Program-made: the position numbers and the translations under genes
NCBI GenBank assembly: GCA_900769075.1
Contig: CAAGFE010000065.1
Span: forward strand, 26,321-90,320
Direction: 5' to 3'
DNA: 64,000 nt
DNA from: Clostridia bacterium
GTDB taxonomy: Bacteria; Bacillota; Clostridia; Christensenellales; Aristaeellaceae
The notes under the pieces: generated by a model
The model's database searches: none
What the model saw: only the letters and a program-made list of their open reading frames with translations
What the model was told of the DNA's origin: nothing
Shown here: positions 33,034 through 42,365 of the stretch, piece by piece
Numbering within the stretch: the first letter of the stretch is position 1
How the letters are laid out: every line of letters starts with the position of its first letter

Positions 33034-33075
33034 ATCTTCTGTTGTGTATTGCGGTGGGTCAACCGCAACGTGATT

Positions 33076-33104
33076 ATTGTATCAGCGCTTCATGAAATTG
33101 TCAA
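33076..33104 (-). promoter_or_regulatory. Promoter for tRNA-Ser
   Basis: On the minus strand TTGACA (33104-33099), a 17-bp spacer and TACAAT (33081-33076). Near-perfect consensus, as expected for a stable RNA. Confidence 0.9.
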
Positions 33105-33388
33105 GGGGTATTTGAAAATTTTTTGTGCAGTGAATGGAAAAGGCAGCGTGTCTATGCGAACTGCCCCTCCTGTCCGGCTCCCAGGGGGTGCCCACCTCGC
33201 GGGCAATCCGGCTGATGGCTGCCTTCATCTGGAGCATCCCGAGCTGCGCGCGGCTTTCTGCGCCATGGCGAAGGCCCTGAGCGATGGCTGGCGGCCCTGG
33301 CGTTCGCTGCGGCTCGTTTTCCCTTGGCTTGTCTGATGAAATAACACAAGAAACCCCTCGAAAAGCCGCGTTTTCTCCTGCAAAGCCC

Positions 33389-33417
33389 TTGCATCCGGGA
33401 GAAATCTGTGATAAAAT
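33389..33417 (+). promoter_or_regulatory. Promoter for tig
   Basis: TTGCAT (33389-33394), a 17-bp spacer and extended TGA-TAAAAT (33412-33417). Confidence 0.75.
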
Positions 33418-33488
33418 ATCCTTCGTGCGCAATGACGTAATGCGTGAACGGGCGAACAGCGCCCCATGAGAGTTCAGGAGGAATGAAC

Positions 33489-34802
33489 ATGACCACCTAT
33501 GAGAAGATTTCCGGCAATAAGGCCAAGCTGACCTTCGTTGTTCCCGGCGAAGAGTTCGAGGCTGCGATGAATAAGGCTTACCTGCAGAACCGCGGCAAGA
33601 TCAACGTGCCCGGCTTCCGCAAGGGCAAGGCGCCCCGCCATGTGATCGAGAATATGTACGGCAAGTTCGTCTTCGTGGAGGACGCGATGGATATCGTCTT
33701 CCCCGAGATGTACTCCGCCGCCATCAAGGAGAATGACCTGAAGCCCGTTGACCGCCCCGAAATGACCGATATGGGCGAGTACGTCAAGGGCCAGGATATG
33801 ACCTTCACCGTGGAAGTGTTCGTCCGCCCCGATGTCACCCTGGGTGAGTACAAGGCCCTGTCCGTGGAGGTTGCCCCCAAGCACGCCGTCACCGAGGAAG
33901 AGGTGGACGAGCGCATCAAGCAGGATCAGCAGAAGGGCGCCCGTACCCTGGATGTGACTGACCGCACCGTCGATTACAACGATACCGTGAACCTGGACTA
34001 TGCCGGCTCTGTGGACGGCGTTGCCTTCGCGGGCGGCACCGCCCAGGGCCAGACCCTCAAGATCGGCTCCGGCCAGTTCATCCCCGGCTTTGAGGAGCAG
34101 ATGGTCGGCATGGCCATCGGTGAGGAGAAGGACCTGAACGTCACCTTCCCCGAGCAGTACCACTCCGAGGAGCTGGCCGGCAAGGCCGCGGTGTTCCATG
34201 TCAAGGTCAACAGCATCACCGCCACCGAGCTGCCCGAGCTGGATGACGATTTCGCCCAGGACAACGGCTTCGATTCCTTCGCTGACTACAAGGCCAGCAT
34301 CGAGAAGGAGCTGAACGAGCGCGCCGAAACCAACTACAACGTGTCCATCGAGAATGCCCTGATCGAAGCTGCTGTCCAGAACGCCGAGATGGACATCCCC
34401 GAGGCCATGATCACCGAGCAGACCCAGTACATCCTCCGCGACATGGAGTATCGCATGATGTACCAGGGCCTGCGGATGGAGGACTACCTGAAGTACACCG
34501 GTCAGACCCGTGAAGCCCTGGCTGAACAGTACAAGGGGGAGGCCGAGCATCGCGTGAAGATAGAGCTGACCCTGGAAGCCATCCGCAATGCCGAGGGCCT
34601 GGAGCCCAACGAGGAAGAGGTGGACGCTCAGATCGCCAAGCAGGCGGAGCGTATGGGCCAGGAGCTGGAAGCGTTCAAGGCCGGCCTGACCGAGGAGCAG
34701 AAGTCCTACCTGGTGGACACTGCCGCCATCCAGAAGGTCTGCGACCTGCTCAAGGCCGGCGCGACCGTGACCGAAAAGGCTGCCGAGGACGACGCGGAGT
34801 AA
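33489..34802 (+). CDS. tig: Trigger factor (ribosome-associated chaperone, peptidyl-prolyl isomerase)
   Basis: 437-aa trigger factor, which binds ribosomal protein L23 and shields new chains. The ribosome-binding signature NVPGFRKGKAPRHVIE is at about residues 38-53. The FKBP-type isomerase domain (about 150-245) shows GSGQFIPGFEEQMVGM. A long helical C-terminal domain follows, with an acidic tail. AGGAGG is 7 nt before ATG 33489 and only 1 nt before ATG 33483. It is followed by clpP and clpX, as in many Bacillota. Confidence 0.97.
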   Translation: MTTYEKISGNKAKLTFVVPGEEFEAAMNKAYLQNRGKINVPGFRKGKAPRHVIENMYGKFVFVEDAMDIVFPEMYSAAIKENDLKPVDRPEMTDMGEYVKGQDMTFTVEVFVRPDVTLGEYKALSVEVAPKHAVTEEEVDERIKQDQQKGARTLDVTDRTVDYNDTVNLDYAGSVDGVAFAGGTAQGQTLKIGSGQFIPGFEEQMVGMAIGEEKDLNVTFPEQYHSEELAGKAAVFHVKVNSITATELPELDDDFAQDNGFDSFADYKASIEKELNERAETNYNVSIENALIEAAVQNAEMDIPEAMITEQTQYILRDMEYRMMYQGLRMEDYLKYTGQTREALAEQYKGEAEHRVKIELTLEAIRNAEGLEPNEEEVDAQIAKQAERMGQELEAFKAGLTEEQKSYLVDTAAIQKVCDLLKAGATVTEKAAEDDAE

Positions 34803-34814
34803 TTGCATCACTTG

Positions 34815-34873
34815 TACGCGGGAGGACAGTGCGCAGGGGAGTTCCTGCTGCGGATGCCTTCCCGCGTCTTTTT
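34815..34873 (+). terminator. Terminator after tig
   Basis: ACGCGGGA..GG pairs with CC..TCCCGCGT enclosing an inner GCAGG/CCTGC hairpin, followed by CTTTTTGG. Confidence 0.75.
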
Positions 34874-34974
34874 GGACAGGCAGCCCTCGAAAAACCATGG
34901 CGAAGGCTGCATTTCCCATCCTGTATCTACATATACTATGCTGGCGGCCCTGTCGCCCCAAAGGAGGTACATCC

Positions 34975-35565
34975 ATGCCTTTGATCCCCTATGTTGTCGA
35001 GCAGACCAATCGTGGCGAGCGTTCCTATGATATATATTCCCGTCTGCTGAAGGACCGCATCATTTTCCTGGGCGGCGAAATCGACGACGATGTGGCCAAC
35101 ACCGTTGTCGCCCAGCTGCTCTTCCTGGAAATGGAGGACCCGGATGCGGACATCTGCCTGTACATCAACAGCCCCGGCGGCTCCATCACCGCAGGCATGG
35201 CAATCTATGATACCATGCAGTACATCAAGCCCCAGGTGCGCACGGTGTGCATCGGCATGGCCGCCTCCATGGGGGCGTTCCTGCTGATGGCGGGCGAGAA
35301 GGGCAAGCGCTGCGCCCTGCCCAACAGCGAGGTCATGATTCACCAGCCCCTGGGCGGTGCGCAGGGCCAGGCGACGGATGTGCAGATCCGCGCGGAATGG
35401 CTGCTGAAAACCAAGGAGAAAATGATCCGCATGAAGGCTGAAATGACCGGACAGCCTGAGGAGGTCATCCGCCGCGATGTGGAGCGCGATCACTTCATGT
35501 CCGCCCAGGAGGCCCTCGAGTACGGCGTGATTGATGAAATCTTCGATCCCCGCGTGAAAAAGTGA
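34975..35565 (+). CDS. clpP: ATP-dependent Clp protease proteolytic subunit
   Basis: 196-aa serine protease that forms the tetradecameric ClpP chamber. The catalytic Ser98 is in GMAASMGAF and His123 is in MIHQPLGGAQGQATD. The conserved ERDHFMSAQEALEYGVID holds the Asp. ATG 34975 has aaggaggt upstream. It lies 30 bp before clpX, its unfoldase partner, so the two are co-transcribed. No CtsR operator was recognised upstream. Confidence 0.97.
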   Translation: MPLIPYVVEQTNRGERSYDIYSRLLKDRIIFLGGEIDDDVANTVVAQLLFLEMEDPDADICLYINSPGGSITAGMAIYDTMQYIKPQVRTVCIGMAASMGAFLLMAGEKGKRCALPNSEVMIHQPLGGAQGQATDVQIRAEWLLKTKEKMIRMKAEMTGQPEEVIRRDVERDHFMSAQEALEYGVIDEIFDPRVKK

Positions 35566-35595
35566 CCATTGAGTCATCATTTGTGAGGTAAACGC

Positions 35596-36915
<1,320 letters not shown>

Positions 36916-36927
36916 TACACCCAATCA

Positions 36928-36966
36928 AAAGCCGTCCCTGTTCCAACGCGGAGCAGGGACGGCTTT
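36928..36966 (+). terminator. Terminator after clpX
   Basis: AAAGCCGTCCCTG (36928-36940) pairs with CAGGGACGGCTTT (36954-36966), 13 bp. Its core is repeated at 37189-37218. Confidence 0.88.
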
Positions 36967-36971
36967 GGGGT

Positions 36972-37076
36972 GTCGAAAAAGTGGCTGCGGCCACTTTTTC
37001 GAGGAGGAAGGGAATTCCGCTTCTGCGGAAGCGGGCATTTTTCACTGTCAGCCAAGGCTGACGGCCGTGAAAAATG
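36972..37076 (+). repeat. Three-hairpin dispersed repeat, copy 1
   Basis: Contains hairpin TCGAAAAAGTGGC/GCCACTTTTTCGA (36973-37002), hairpin CCGCTTC/GAAGCGG (37018-37034), and compound hairpin CATTTTTCAC..GTCAGCC/GGCTGAC..GTGAAAAATG (37036-37076). A nearly identical block ends the window at 63895-64000. It lies between convergent clpX and pflA. Confidence 0.88.
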
Positions 37077-37188
37077 AAAGCAAAGGTTTCGGCTGATGCC
37101 GAAACCGCCCCGCGCCGCCGGGAAACCCGGCGGACACGATTTCCGTCTGCCGACGGCGAGTTTGTTGTTCAGCTTTGTCGATGGGAGT

Positions 37189-37222
37189 CGTCCCTGTTCC
37201 AACGCGGAGCAGGGACGGTTTT
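37189..37222 (-). terminator. Second copy of the terminator core, ending pflA
   Basis: A 30-bp sequence (37189-37218) identical to 36933-36962: a CGTCCCTG/CAGGGACG stem with the same loop. In minus orientation it follows pflA. Confidence 0.7.
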
Positions 37223-37257
37223 TCTGATGGGTCGCCGCATGATGCCCGGCAGGCGCG

Positions 37258-38007
37258 CTATTTGTACTGATCCGCGCCCAGAAGGGCTTCGGCGCGCTGG
37301 ATTTCCTCCGGGGTGGGGGTGCGCACGCCTTCCAGCGGGTAATCCAGGCCCAGCTTCTGCCATTTGCCAACGCCCAGGGTATGGTAGGGCAGAACCTCCA
37401 CCCGTCGGACGCGGTGGAGGGAGTCGATGAACGCCCGCATCTGGGCCAGATCCTGCGCATCGTCCGTCACGCCGGGCACCAGCACATGGCGGATCCACAT
37501 GCGGACGCGCCGGTCGGACAGGTATTGGAGCATGGCCAGAATGTTGGCGTTGCCGTGCCCGGTGAGCTCCCGGTGCCCCCGGTCGGAGAACATCTTGATG
37601 TCCAAGATGAACAGGTCAACCACCTTCAGCAGCTCGTCGAAGCGGGCCAGCCAGGCTTCATCCTCCGGGCGGAAGGGCTGTCCGGCGGTGTCGATGCACA
37701 CATGCACGCCGTCCTTTTTCAGCAGCCGGCACACTTCGGTGACAAAGTCCATCTGCAGGAGCGGTTCGCCGCCGGAGAAGGTCACGCCGCCGTTGGATTT
37801 CCAGTAAGGCCGGTAGCGCATGAGCTTCCGGTACAGTTCCTCCGGGGTCATGAGGGTCAGGGAGGAGCAGGGCGTCCAGGTGTCGGGATTGTGGCAGAAT
37901 TTGCAGCGCAGCGCGCAGCCGTGGAGGAACACGCTGCACCGCACGCCGGGGCCGTCCACCAGCGCGAAGCTCTCAAAGGAATGAATGCGGCCGATTGTGT
38001 CGCTCAT
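37258..38007 (-). CDS. pflA: Pyruvate formate-lyase activating enzyme
   Basis: 249-aa radical SAM enzyme that installs the glycyl radical on pyruvate formate-lyase. The cluster motif is CALRCKFC (Cys31, Cys35, Cys38), followed by HNPDTW. Other family motifs are GGVTFSGGEPLLQ and the LDIKMF region. AAGGAG lies 7 nt before ATG 38007 and only 1 nt before ATG 38013. The partner pflB is on the same strand, but a GH43 gene lies between them. Confidence 0.95.
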   Translation of the reverse strand: MSDTIGRIHSFESFALVDGPGVRCSVFLHGCALRCKFCHNPDTWTPCSSLTLMTPEELYRKLMRYRPYWKSNGGVTFSGGEPLLQMDFVTEVCRLLKKDGVHVCIDTAGQPFRPEDEAWLARFDELLKVVDLFILDIKMFSDRGHRELTGHGNANILAMLQYLSDRRVRMWIRHVLVPGVTDDAQDLAQMRAFIDSLHRVRRVEVLPYHTLGVGKWQKLGLDYPLEGVRTPTPEEIQRAEALLGADQYK

Positions 38008-38094
38008 GGGCATACTCCTTGGCGATATCGGGCGATGGCCCGCTGTGTGTAGGGTACCCGGCCTGGGCAGGGATGATTCCCCAAGGATGAACGG

Positions 38095-39576
38095 TCAGAT
38101 GCGGAAGGAATGCACCTCGCAGATGGCGGCGGTGTCCGCGGTGCACTGGGCGTACAGGCCGATGAGCGTGCCGGTGAAACACTTGCCCGCGTCCGCCCTG
38201 GTCAGCACGGGAATCGCGTTGGCCTGGTGGAAGACGCCGTCCTCCAGGGCATAGGAAAGCGTGTATTTGCTCTTTTCCGCTTCGATACGCAGCTTGATGC
38301 GTCCGCCCTCTGCGGGAATTTCAATGGGCGGGAAGCCGTCTCCGCTCTTTTCCACAAGAAGCATCCGCTGACCGTTCCGCCGGGTCACGCCGAAGCGGTA
38401 ATGCCCGCTGCAGGAGATGAACACCGTAAAACCGGCCTCATCCCCGTCCTGTGCGGGCACGAAGGACAGCTCCGCCTCCGCCGTGCAGTCAACGTCCGGC
38501 TGACGCACCGCCAGCAGGGTCGGGGAACCGTCCGGGTCGGAAAGAGTCACGGTGGAAGGGGTGAGCATCAAAGCGTCCGGCGTGAAGCGGTAATTCGCCT
38601 CCACCGGCTCCCGCAGGTGGAGCCAGCAAAGCTCCTGCCGGGACAGATCCGCCGTCCAGACCGGGCGCGGCTGCTGGGGGCTGACCAGCGGCCCCTCGCA
38701 GCAAAGCGCGGATTTCCCATCTGCGATGCAGGGCCATTCTTCCCGCCACGATACGGGCAGCAGGAAGGTCTCGCGGCCCAGGTGGGAGTACCACAAATCA
38801 TCCGGACGGGTCGCCAGGTGGACGCACCACCAGCTGCCGTCCGCGTCCTCCACCAGGTCGCCGTGCCCGCTGCAGGCCACACTGTCGCCGGGATGATTGC
38901 GGTTGGTCAGGAGGGGATTGTGGGGCGCGTCCTCATAGGGCCCCCAGATCTCGCGGCTGCGGGCCATGGTGATCATGTGCTCGTACCCGGTGCCGCCTTC
39001 GGCTGCCATCAGGTAATACCAGCCGCCGATATGGTAGACATGGGGCGCTTCCAGATACTGGGGGCGATCCGCTGCCACGCCGTGCCAGATTTGACGCACG
39101 TCGCTCAGCAAATGGCCGGTGTCCGCATCCACCTCCGCCAGGGAGATGGCCTCGCGGTTGTCCTCGCCCCGCATGTTGGTACAGTAATAGGCATGTCCCT
39201 CATCGAAAAGCAGGGAGGGATCAATGCCTGCCATGTCCACCGGCACAGGATCGCTCCACGGCCCGGCGGGATGCTCCGCGCTGACGATGAAGTTGCCATG
39301 CTCCATCATCTTTGCCGTCACATAAAAGCGCCCCTGATGGAACCGGATGGTCGGCGCCCAGATGCCCCGGCCCACCGGCGTGTGCTGGAAGGGCAGCTGC
39401 GCGGGGCGGTCAATCACGTTGGCAATCTGTGTCCAGTTGACCAGGTCGGTGCTGTGGTAAACGGGAATGCCGGGGAAGAACTCGAAGGTACTGGTGACCA
39501 GATAATAGTCCCTGCCCACGCGGCAGATGCTGGGGTCGGGGTTGAACCCGCGGAGGATGGGATTGCGGTACTTCAT
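38095..39576 (-). CDS. Glycoside hydrolase family 43 beta-xylosidase
   Basis: 493-aa GH43 enzyme with a five-bladed propeller (about 1-305) and a C-terminal beta-sandwich domain (about 315-493) as in beta-xylosidases. Catalytic residues: Asp in GFNPDPSICR (base), Asp in GIDPSLLFDE (pKa modulator) and Glu in PQYLEAPHVY (acid). No signal peptide, so it should release xylose or arabinose from imported oligosaccharides in the cytoplasm, in line with the GH10 enzyme at 27693. AAGGAG is 6 nt before ATG 39576; longer in-frame starts lack a ribosome site. It lies between pflB and pflA. Confidence 0.92.
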   Translation of the reverse strand: MKYRNPILRGFNPDPSICRVGRDYYLVTSTFEFFPGIPVYHSTDLVNWTQIANVIDRPAQLPFQHTPVGRGIWAPTIRFHQGRFYVTAKMMEHGNFIVSAEHPAGPWSDPVPVDMAGIDPSLLFDEGHAYYCTNMRGEDNREAISLAEVDADTGHLLSDVRQIWHGVAADRPQYLEAPHVYHIGGWYYLMAAEGGTGYEHMITMARSREIWGPYEDAPHNPLLTNRNHPGDSVACSGHGDLVEDADGSWWCVHLATRPDDLWYSHLGRETFLLPVSWREEWPCIADGKSALCCEGPLVSPQQPRPVWTADLSRQELCWLHLREPVEANYRFTPDALMLTPSTVTLSDPDGSPTLLAVRQPDVDCTAEAELSFVPAQDGDEAGFTVFISCSGHYRFGVTRRNGQRMLLVEKSGDGFPPIEIPAEGGRIKLRIEAEKSKYTLSYALEDGVFHQANAIPVLTRADAGKCFTGTLIGLYAQCTADTAAICEVHSFRI

Positions 39577-39663
39577 GGGCTGCTCCTTCCGGATAAGTGG
39601 GATGATGGACAAGCTGCTGTCCCTATTCTACACGCGGCCCGCCGAATCCTGCCGGAGATGCAA

Positions 39664-39697
39664 AAGCCCCCGGCAGACGCATGGTCCGGCCGGGGCC
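39664..39697 (-). terminator. Terminator after pflB
   Basis: On the minus strand GCCCCGGC pairs with GCCGGGGGC (one bulge), then TTTTG, 14 bp after the pflB stop. Confidence 0.7.
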
Positions 39698-39710
39698 TCC
39701 TGGCAGGGTT

Positions 39711-41963
39711 TTACATGGAGGTGTGGCAGGTGCGGGTGATGACGTCCATCTGCTGCTCGCGGGTCAGGTCGATGAACTTCACTGCATAGCCGGACACGCG
39801 GATGGTGAAGTTGGCGTATTCCTCCTTCTCCGGGTGCTCCATCGCGTCCAGCAGCTTTTCCACGCCGAACACGTTGATGTTCACATGGTGGGAGGGCTGA
39901 TCGAAGTAGCCGTCCAGCACCTGCACCAGATTGTTCTTGCGCTCGCCGTCGGAGTGACCCAGCGCATCGGGGTTGATGGTCTGGGTGATGGAGATGCCGT
40001 CCAGCGCCCAGTGGTAGGGGAGCTTCGCGGCGGAGTTGAGGGAAGCGATCAGACCGTTCTGCTCCGCGCCGTAGGAGGGATTGCCGCCGGGGGCGAGGGG
40101 CGCGCCGGCCTTGCGCCCGTCGGGGGAAGCGCCGGTGGCCTTGCCGTAGACCACGTTGGAGGTGATGGTCAGGATGGAGGTGCTGGGCTCGGAATCCCGG
40201 TAGGTGTGGTGCTTGCGGATCATGTCGATGAAGGTCTTGAGCAGCCACTTGCCGATTTCGTCCGCGCGGTCGTCGTCGTTGCCGTAGCGGGGGAAATCGC
40301 CGGTGGTTTCATAATCCACCGCCATGCCGTCCTCATCGCGGATGACCTTGACGGTGGCGTACTTCAGCGCGGAGATGGAGTCCACCACATGGGAGAAGCC
40401 CGCGATGCCCGTGGCGAAGGAGCGCTTCACGTCGGTGTCGATCAGGGCCATCTCGGCGGCTTCGTAGTTGTACTTGTCGTGCATGTAGTGGATGAGGTTC
40501 AGCACGTTCACATACAGCCCGGCCAGCCAGTCCAGCATGCGCAGGTAGGCGGGCTTGACCTCCTCCCAGGTGATGTATTCGCCCATCACCGGACGGTAGG
40601 CGGGGCCGACCTGCTTCTTGGTTTTCTCGTCCACGCCGCCGTTGATGGCGTACAAAAGCGCCTTGAGCAGGTTCGCGCGGGCGCCGAAGAACTGCATTTC
40701 CTTGCCGGTCTGGGTGGCGGACACGCAGCAGCAGATGCTGTAATCATCGCCCCAGACGGGCTTCATGACCTCGTCGTTTTCGTACTGCACGGAGGAGGTG
40801 GTGATGGAAATGTGGGCGCAGTAGCTGCGGAAGCCGTCGGGCTCGCGGGAGGAATACAGGATGGTCATGTTGGGCTCGGGGGAGGGCCCCATGTTCTCCA
40901 GCGTGTGCAGGAAGCGGAAGTCGTTCCTGGTGACCATGCTGCGGCCGTCCAGGCCGGTGCCGCCGACCTCCAGGGTCGCCCAGACGGGGTCGCCGGAGAA
41001 GAGCTGCTGATACGCCTTCACCCGGGCAAACTTGACCATGCGGAACTTCATCACCAGATGGTCGACCAGCTCCTGGGCCTCCTCCTCGGTGATGAGCCCG
41101 GCCTTCAGGTCGCGCTCGATGTAGATGTCCAGGAAGGTGGAGATGCGCCCCACGGACATGGCGGCGCCGTTCTGGGTCTTGATGGCTGCCAGGTAGCCGA
41201 AGTACAGCCACTGGAAGGCTTCGCGGGCGTTGGCGGCGGGCTTGGAGATGTCAAAGCCGTACTTTTCCGCCATCACCTTCATGTCCTTCAGGGCAAGGAT
41301 CTGCTGGCGGATCTCCTGGCGCTGGCGCACCACATCGTCGGTCATGGTGCCGTCGCCGCAGTTGGCGAAATCCTTCTCCTTTTCAGCGATCAGCATGTCG
41401 ATGCCGTAGAGCGCCACGCGGCGGTAGTCGCCCACGATGCGTCCGCGCCCGTAGGTGTCCGGCAGACCGGTGATGATGTGGCTGGAGCGGGCGGCGCGCA
41501 TTTCAGGGGTGTAGGCCTGGAACACCGCGTCGGAATGGGTCAGGTGGTACTCGGTGAAGATTTTGATCAGCTCGGGATCGGGCTCGTACCCGGCCTGACG
41601 GCAGGATTCCACCGCCATCTTGATGCCGCCGTAGGGCATGAAGGCGCGCTTGAGGGGCTTGTCGGTCTGCAGGCCGACCACCTTTTCCAGATCCTTCAGC
41701 TCCTCGCTGATGTAGCCCGGGCCGTGGGAGGTAATGGAGGACACCACCTTCGTGTCCATATCCAGCACGCCGCCCTTGGCCCGCTCTTCCTTCTGCAGGG
41801 CCTGCAGCGCAGCCCACAGCTGGTTGGTTGCTTCGGTCGGGCCAACCAGGAAGGATTCGTCGCCGTCATAGGCGGTGTAGTTGGTTTGAATAAAATCGCG
41901 GACGTTGACTTCTTCCTTCCACTGGGAACCGAAGAAGCCGTTCCACTGTTCAAAATTGTACAT
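39711..41963 (-). CDS. pflB: Formate C-acetyltransferase (pyruvate formate-lyase)
   Basis: 750-aa glycyl radical enzyme converting pyruvate and CoA to acetyl-CoA and formate in anaerobic sugar fermentation. The active-site Cys pair lies in ICCCVSATQTGKEM (Cys411-413) and the glycyl radical is Gly725 in RVSGYAVKF near the C-terminus. Length matches PflB (about 750-760). The start ATG 41963 follows GAGGAGGT. A strong promoter is at 42058-42086. Its activase gene is 1.7 kb downstream. Confidence 0.97.
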   Translation of the reverse strand: MYNFEQWNGFFGSQWKEEVNVRDFIQTNYTAYDGDESFLVGPTEATNQLWAALQALQKEERAKGGVLDMDTKVVSSITSHGPGYISEELKDLEKVVGLQTDKPLKRAFMPYGGIKMAVESCRQAGYEPDPELIKIFTEYHLTHSDAVFQAYTPEMRAARSSHIITGLPDTYGRGRIVGDYRRVALYGIDMLIAEKEKDFANCGDGTMTDDVVRQRQEIRQQILALKDMKVMAEKYGFDISKPAANAREAFQWLYFGYLAAIKTQNGAAMSVGRISTFLDIYIERDLKAGLITEEEAQELVDHLVMKFRMVKFARVKAYQQLFSGDPVWATLEVGGTGLDGRSMVTRNDFRFLHTLENMGPSPEPNMTILYSSREPDGFRSYCAHISITTSSVQYENDEVMKPVWGDDYSICCCVSATQTGKEMQFFGARANLLKALLYAINGGVDEKTKKQVGPAYRPVMGEYITWEEVKPAYLRMLDWLAGLYVNVLNLIHYMHDKYNYEAAEMALIDTDVKRSFATGIAGFSHVVDSISALKYATVKVIRDEDGMAVDYETTGDFPRYGNDDDRADEIGKWLLKTFIDMIRKHHTYRDSEPSTSILTITSNVVYGKATGASPDGRKAGAPLAPGGNPSYGAEQNGLIASLNSAAKLPYHWALDGISITQTINPDALGHSDGERKNNLVQVLDGYFDQPSHHVNINVFGVEKLLDAMEHPEKEEYANFTIRVSGYAVKFIDLTREQQMDVITRTCHTSM

Positions 41964-42365
41964 GCTTGACCTCCTCATTCATGAAATCGGGGGGATCGTC
42001 CGGCGGAGGGGGACAGGGGGAAACCCCGCCCATGCCGCCCGTGCTCGGACCACAAGTATTCTATCACAAGATGTTGTATAATGCAATAGCGCGGACACGT
42101 CGGGACGGACTTGGCGATTCTGGAATGAAATGGCTGGAAATCCCAAGAAATAGGCTGAAATGGCATGATATCAGACCGGATTTGACGAATGGTTCTGCAC
42201 ATCGGGACGGGACCTTCGCAACACAAGATATTGTGGCTTCCATTTTGCCAGAAAACACATGCAGACGGGCGGAATGCGCGGGAAAAGCGAAGCGTTACAT
42301 GAGAATGGGCGGGTCAGGACATACTCATCGGGACAAACTGCGTCCAAAGGGAAGGGAGGACGATC
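41964..42365. other. Divergent intergenic region between pflB and lonB
   Basis: About 400 bp. It contains the pflB promoter and leader on the minus strand. On the plus side I see no confident promoter for lonB and no gene. In Bacillus lonB is under forespore sigma-F, whose weaker consensus could hide here. Confidence 0.5.
42058..42086 (-). promoter_or_regulatory. Promoter for pflB
   Basis: On the minus strand TTGCAT (42086-42081), a 17-bp spacer and extended TGA-TAGAAT (42063-42058). The leader is about 88 nt. Confidence 0.8.

Larger units (their letters stand above)
33034..33488. other. Intergenic region between tRNA-Ser and tig
   Basis: 455 bp holding the tRNA promoter (33076-33104), a middle GC-rich part (about 33140-33360) open in several frames on both strands without ribosome sites or recognisable protein, and the tig promoter (33389-33417). 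The middle part may be a dispersed repeat or gene remnant. Confidence 0.5.
36916..37257. other. clpX-pflA intergenic region
   Basis: 342 bp with no gene: the clpX terminator, the dispersed repeat copy 1, a GC-rich hairpin (CCGCCGGG/CCCGGCGG, near 37111-37133) and a second copy of the terminator core. Confidence 0.7.

Noticed and set aside
33082..33432. 116-codon minus-strand open frame upstream of tig
   Set aside because: Covers the tRNA-Ser and tig promoters and has no recognisable family.
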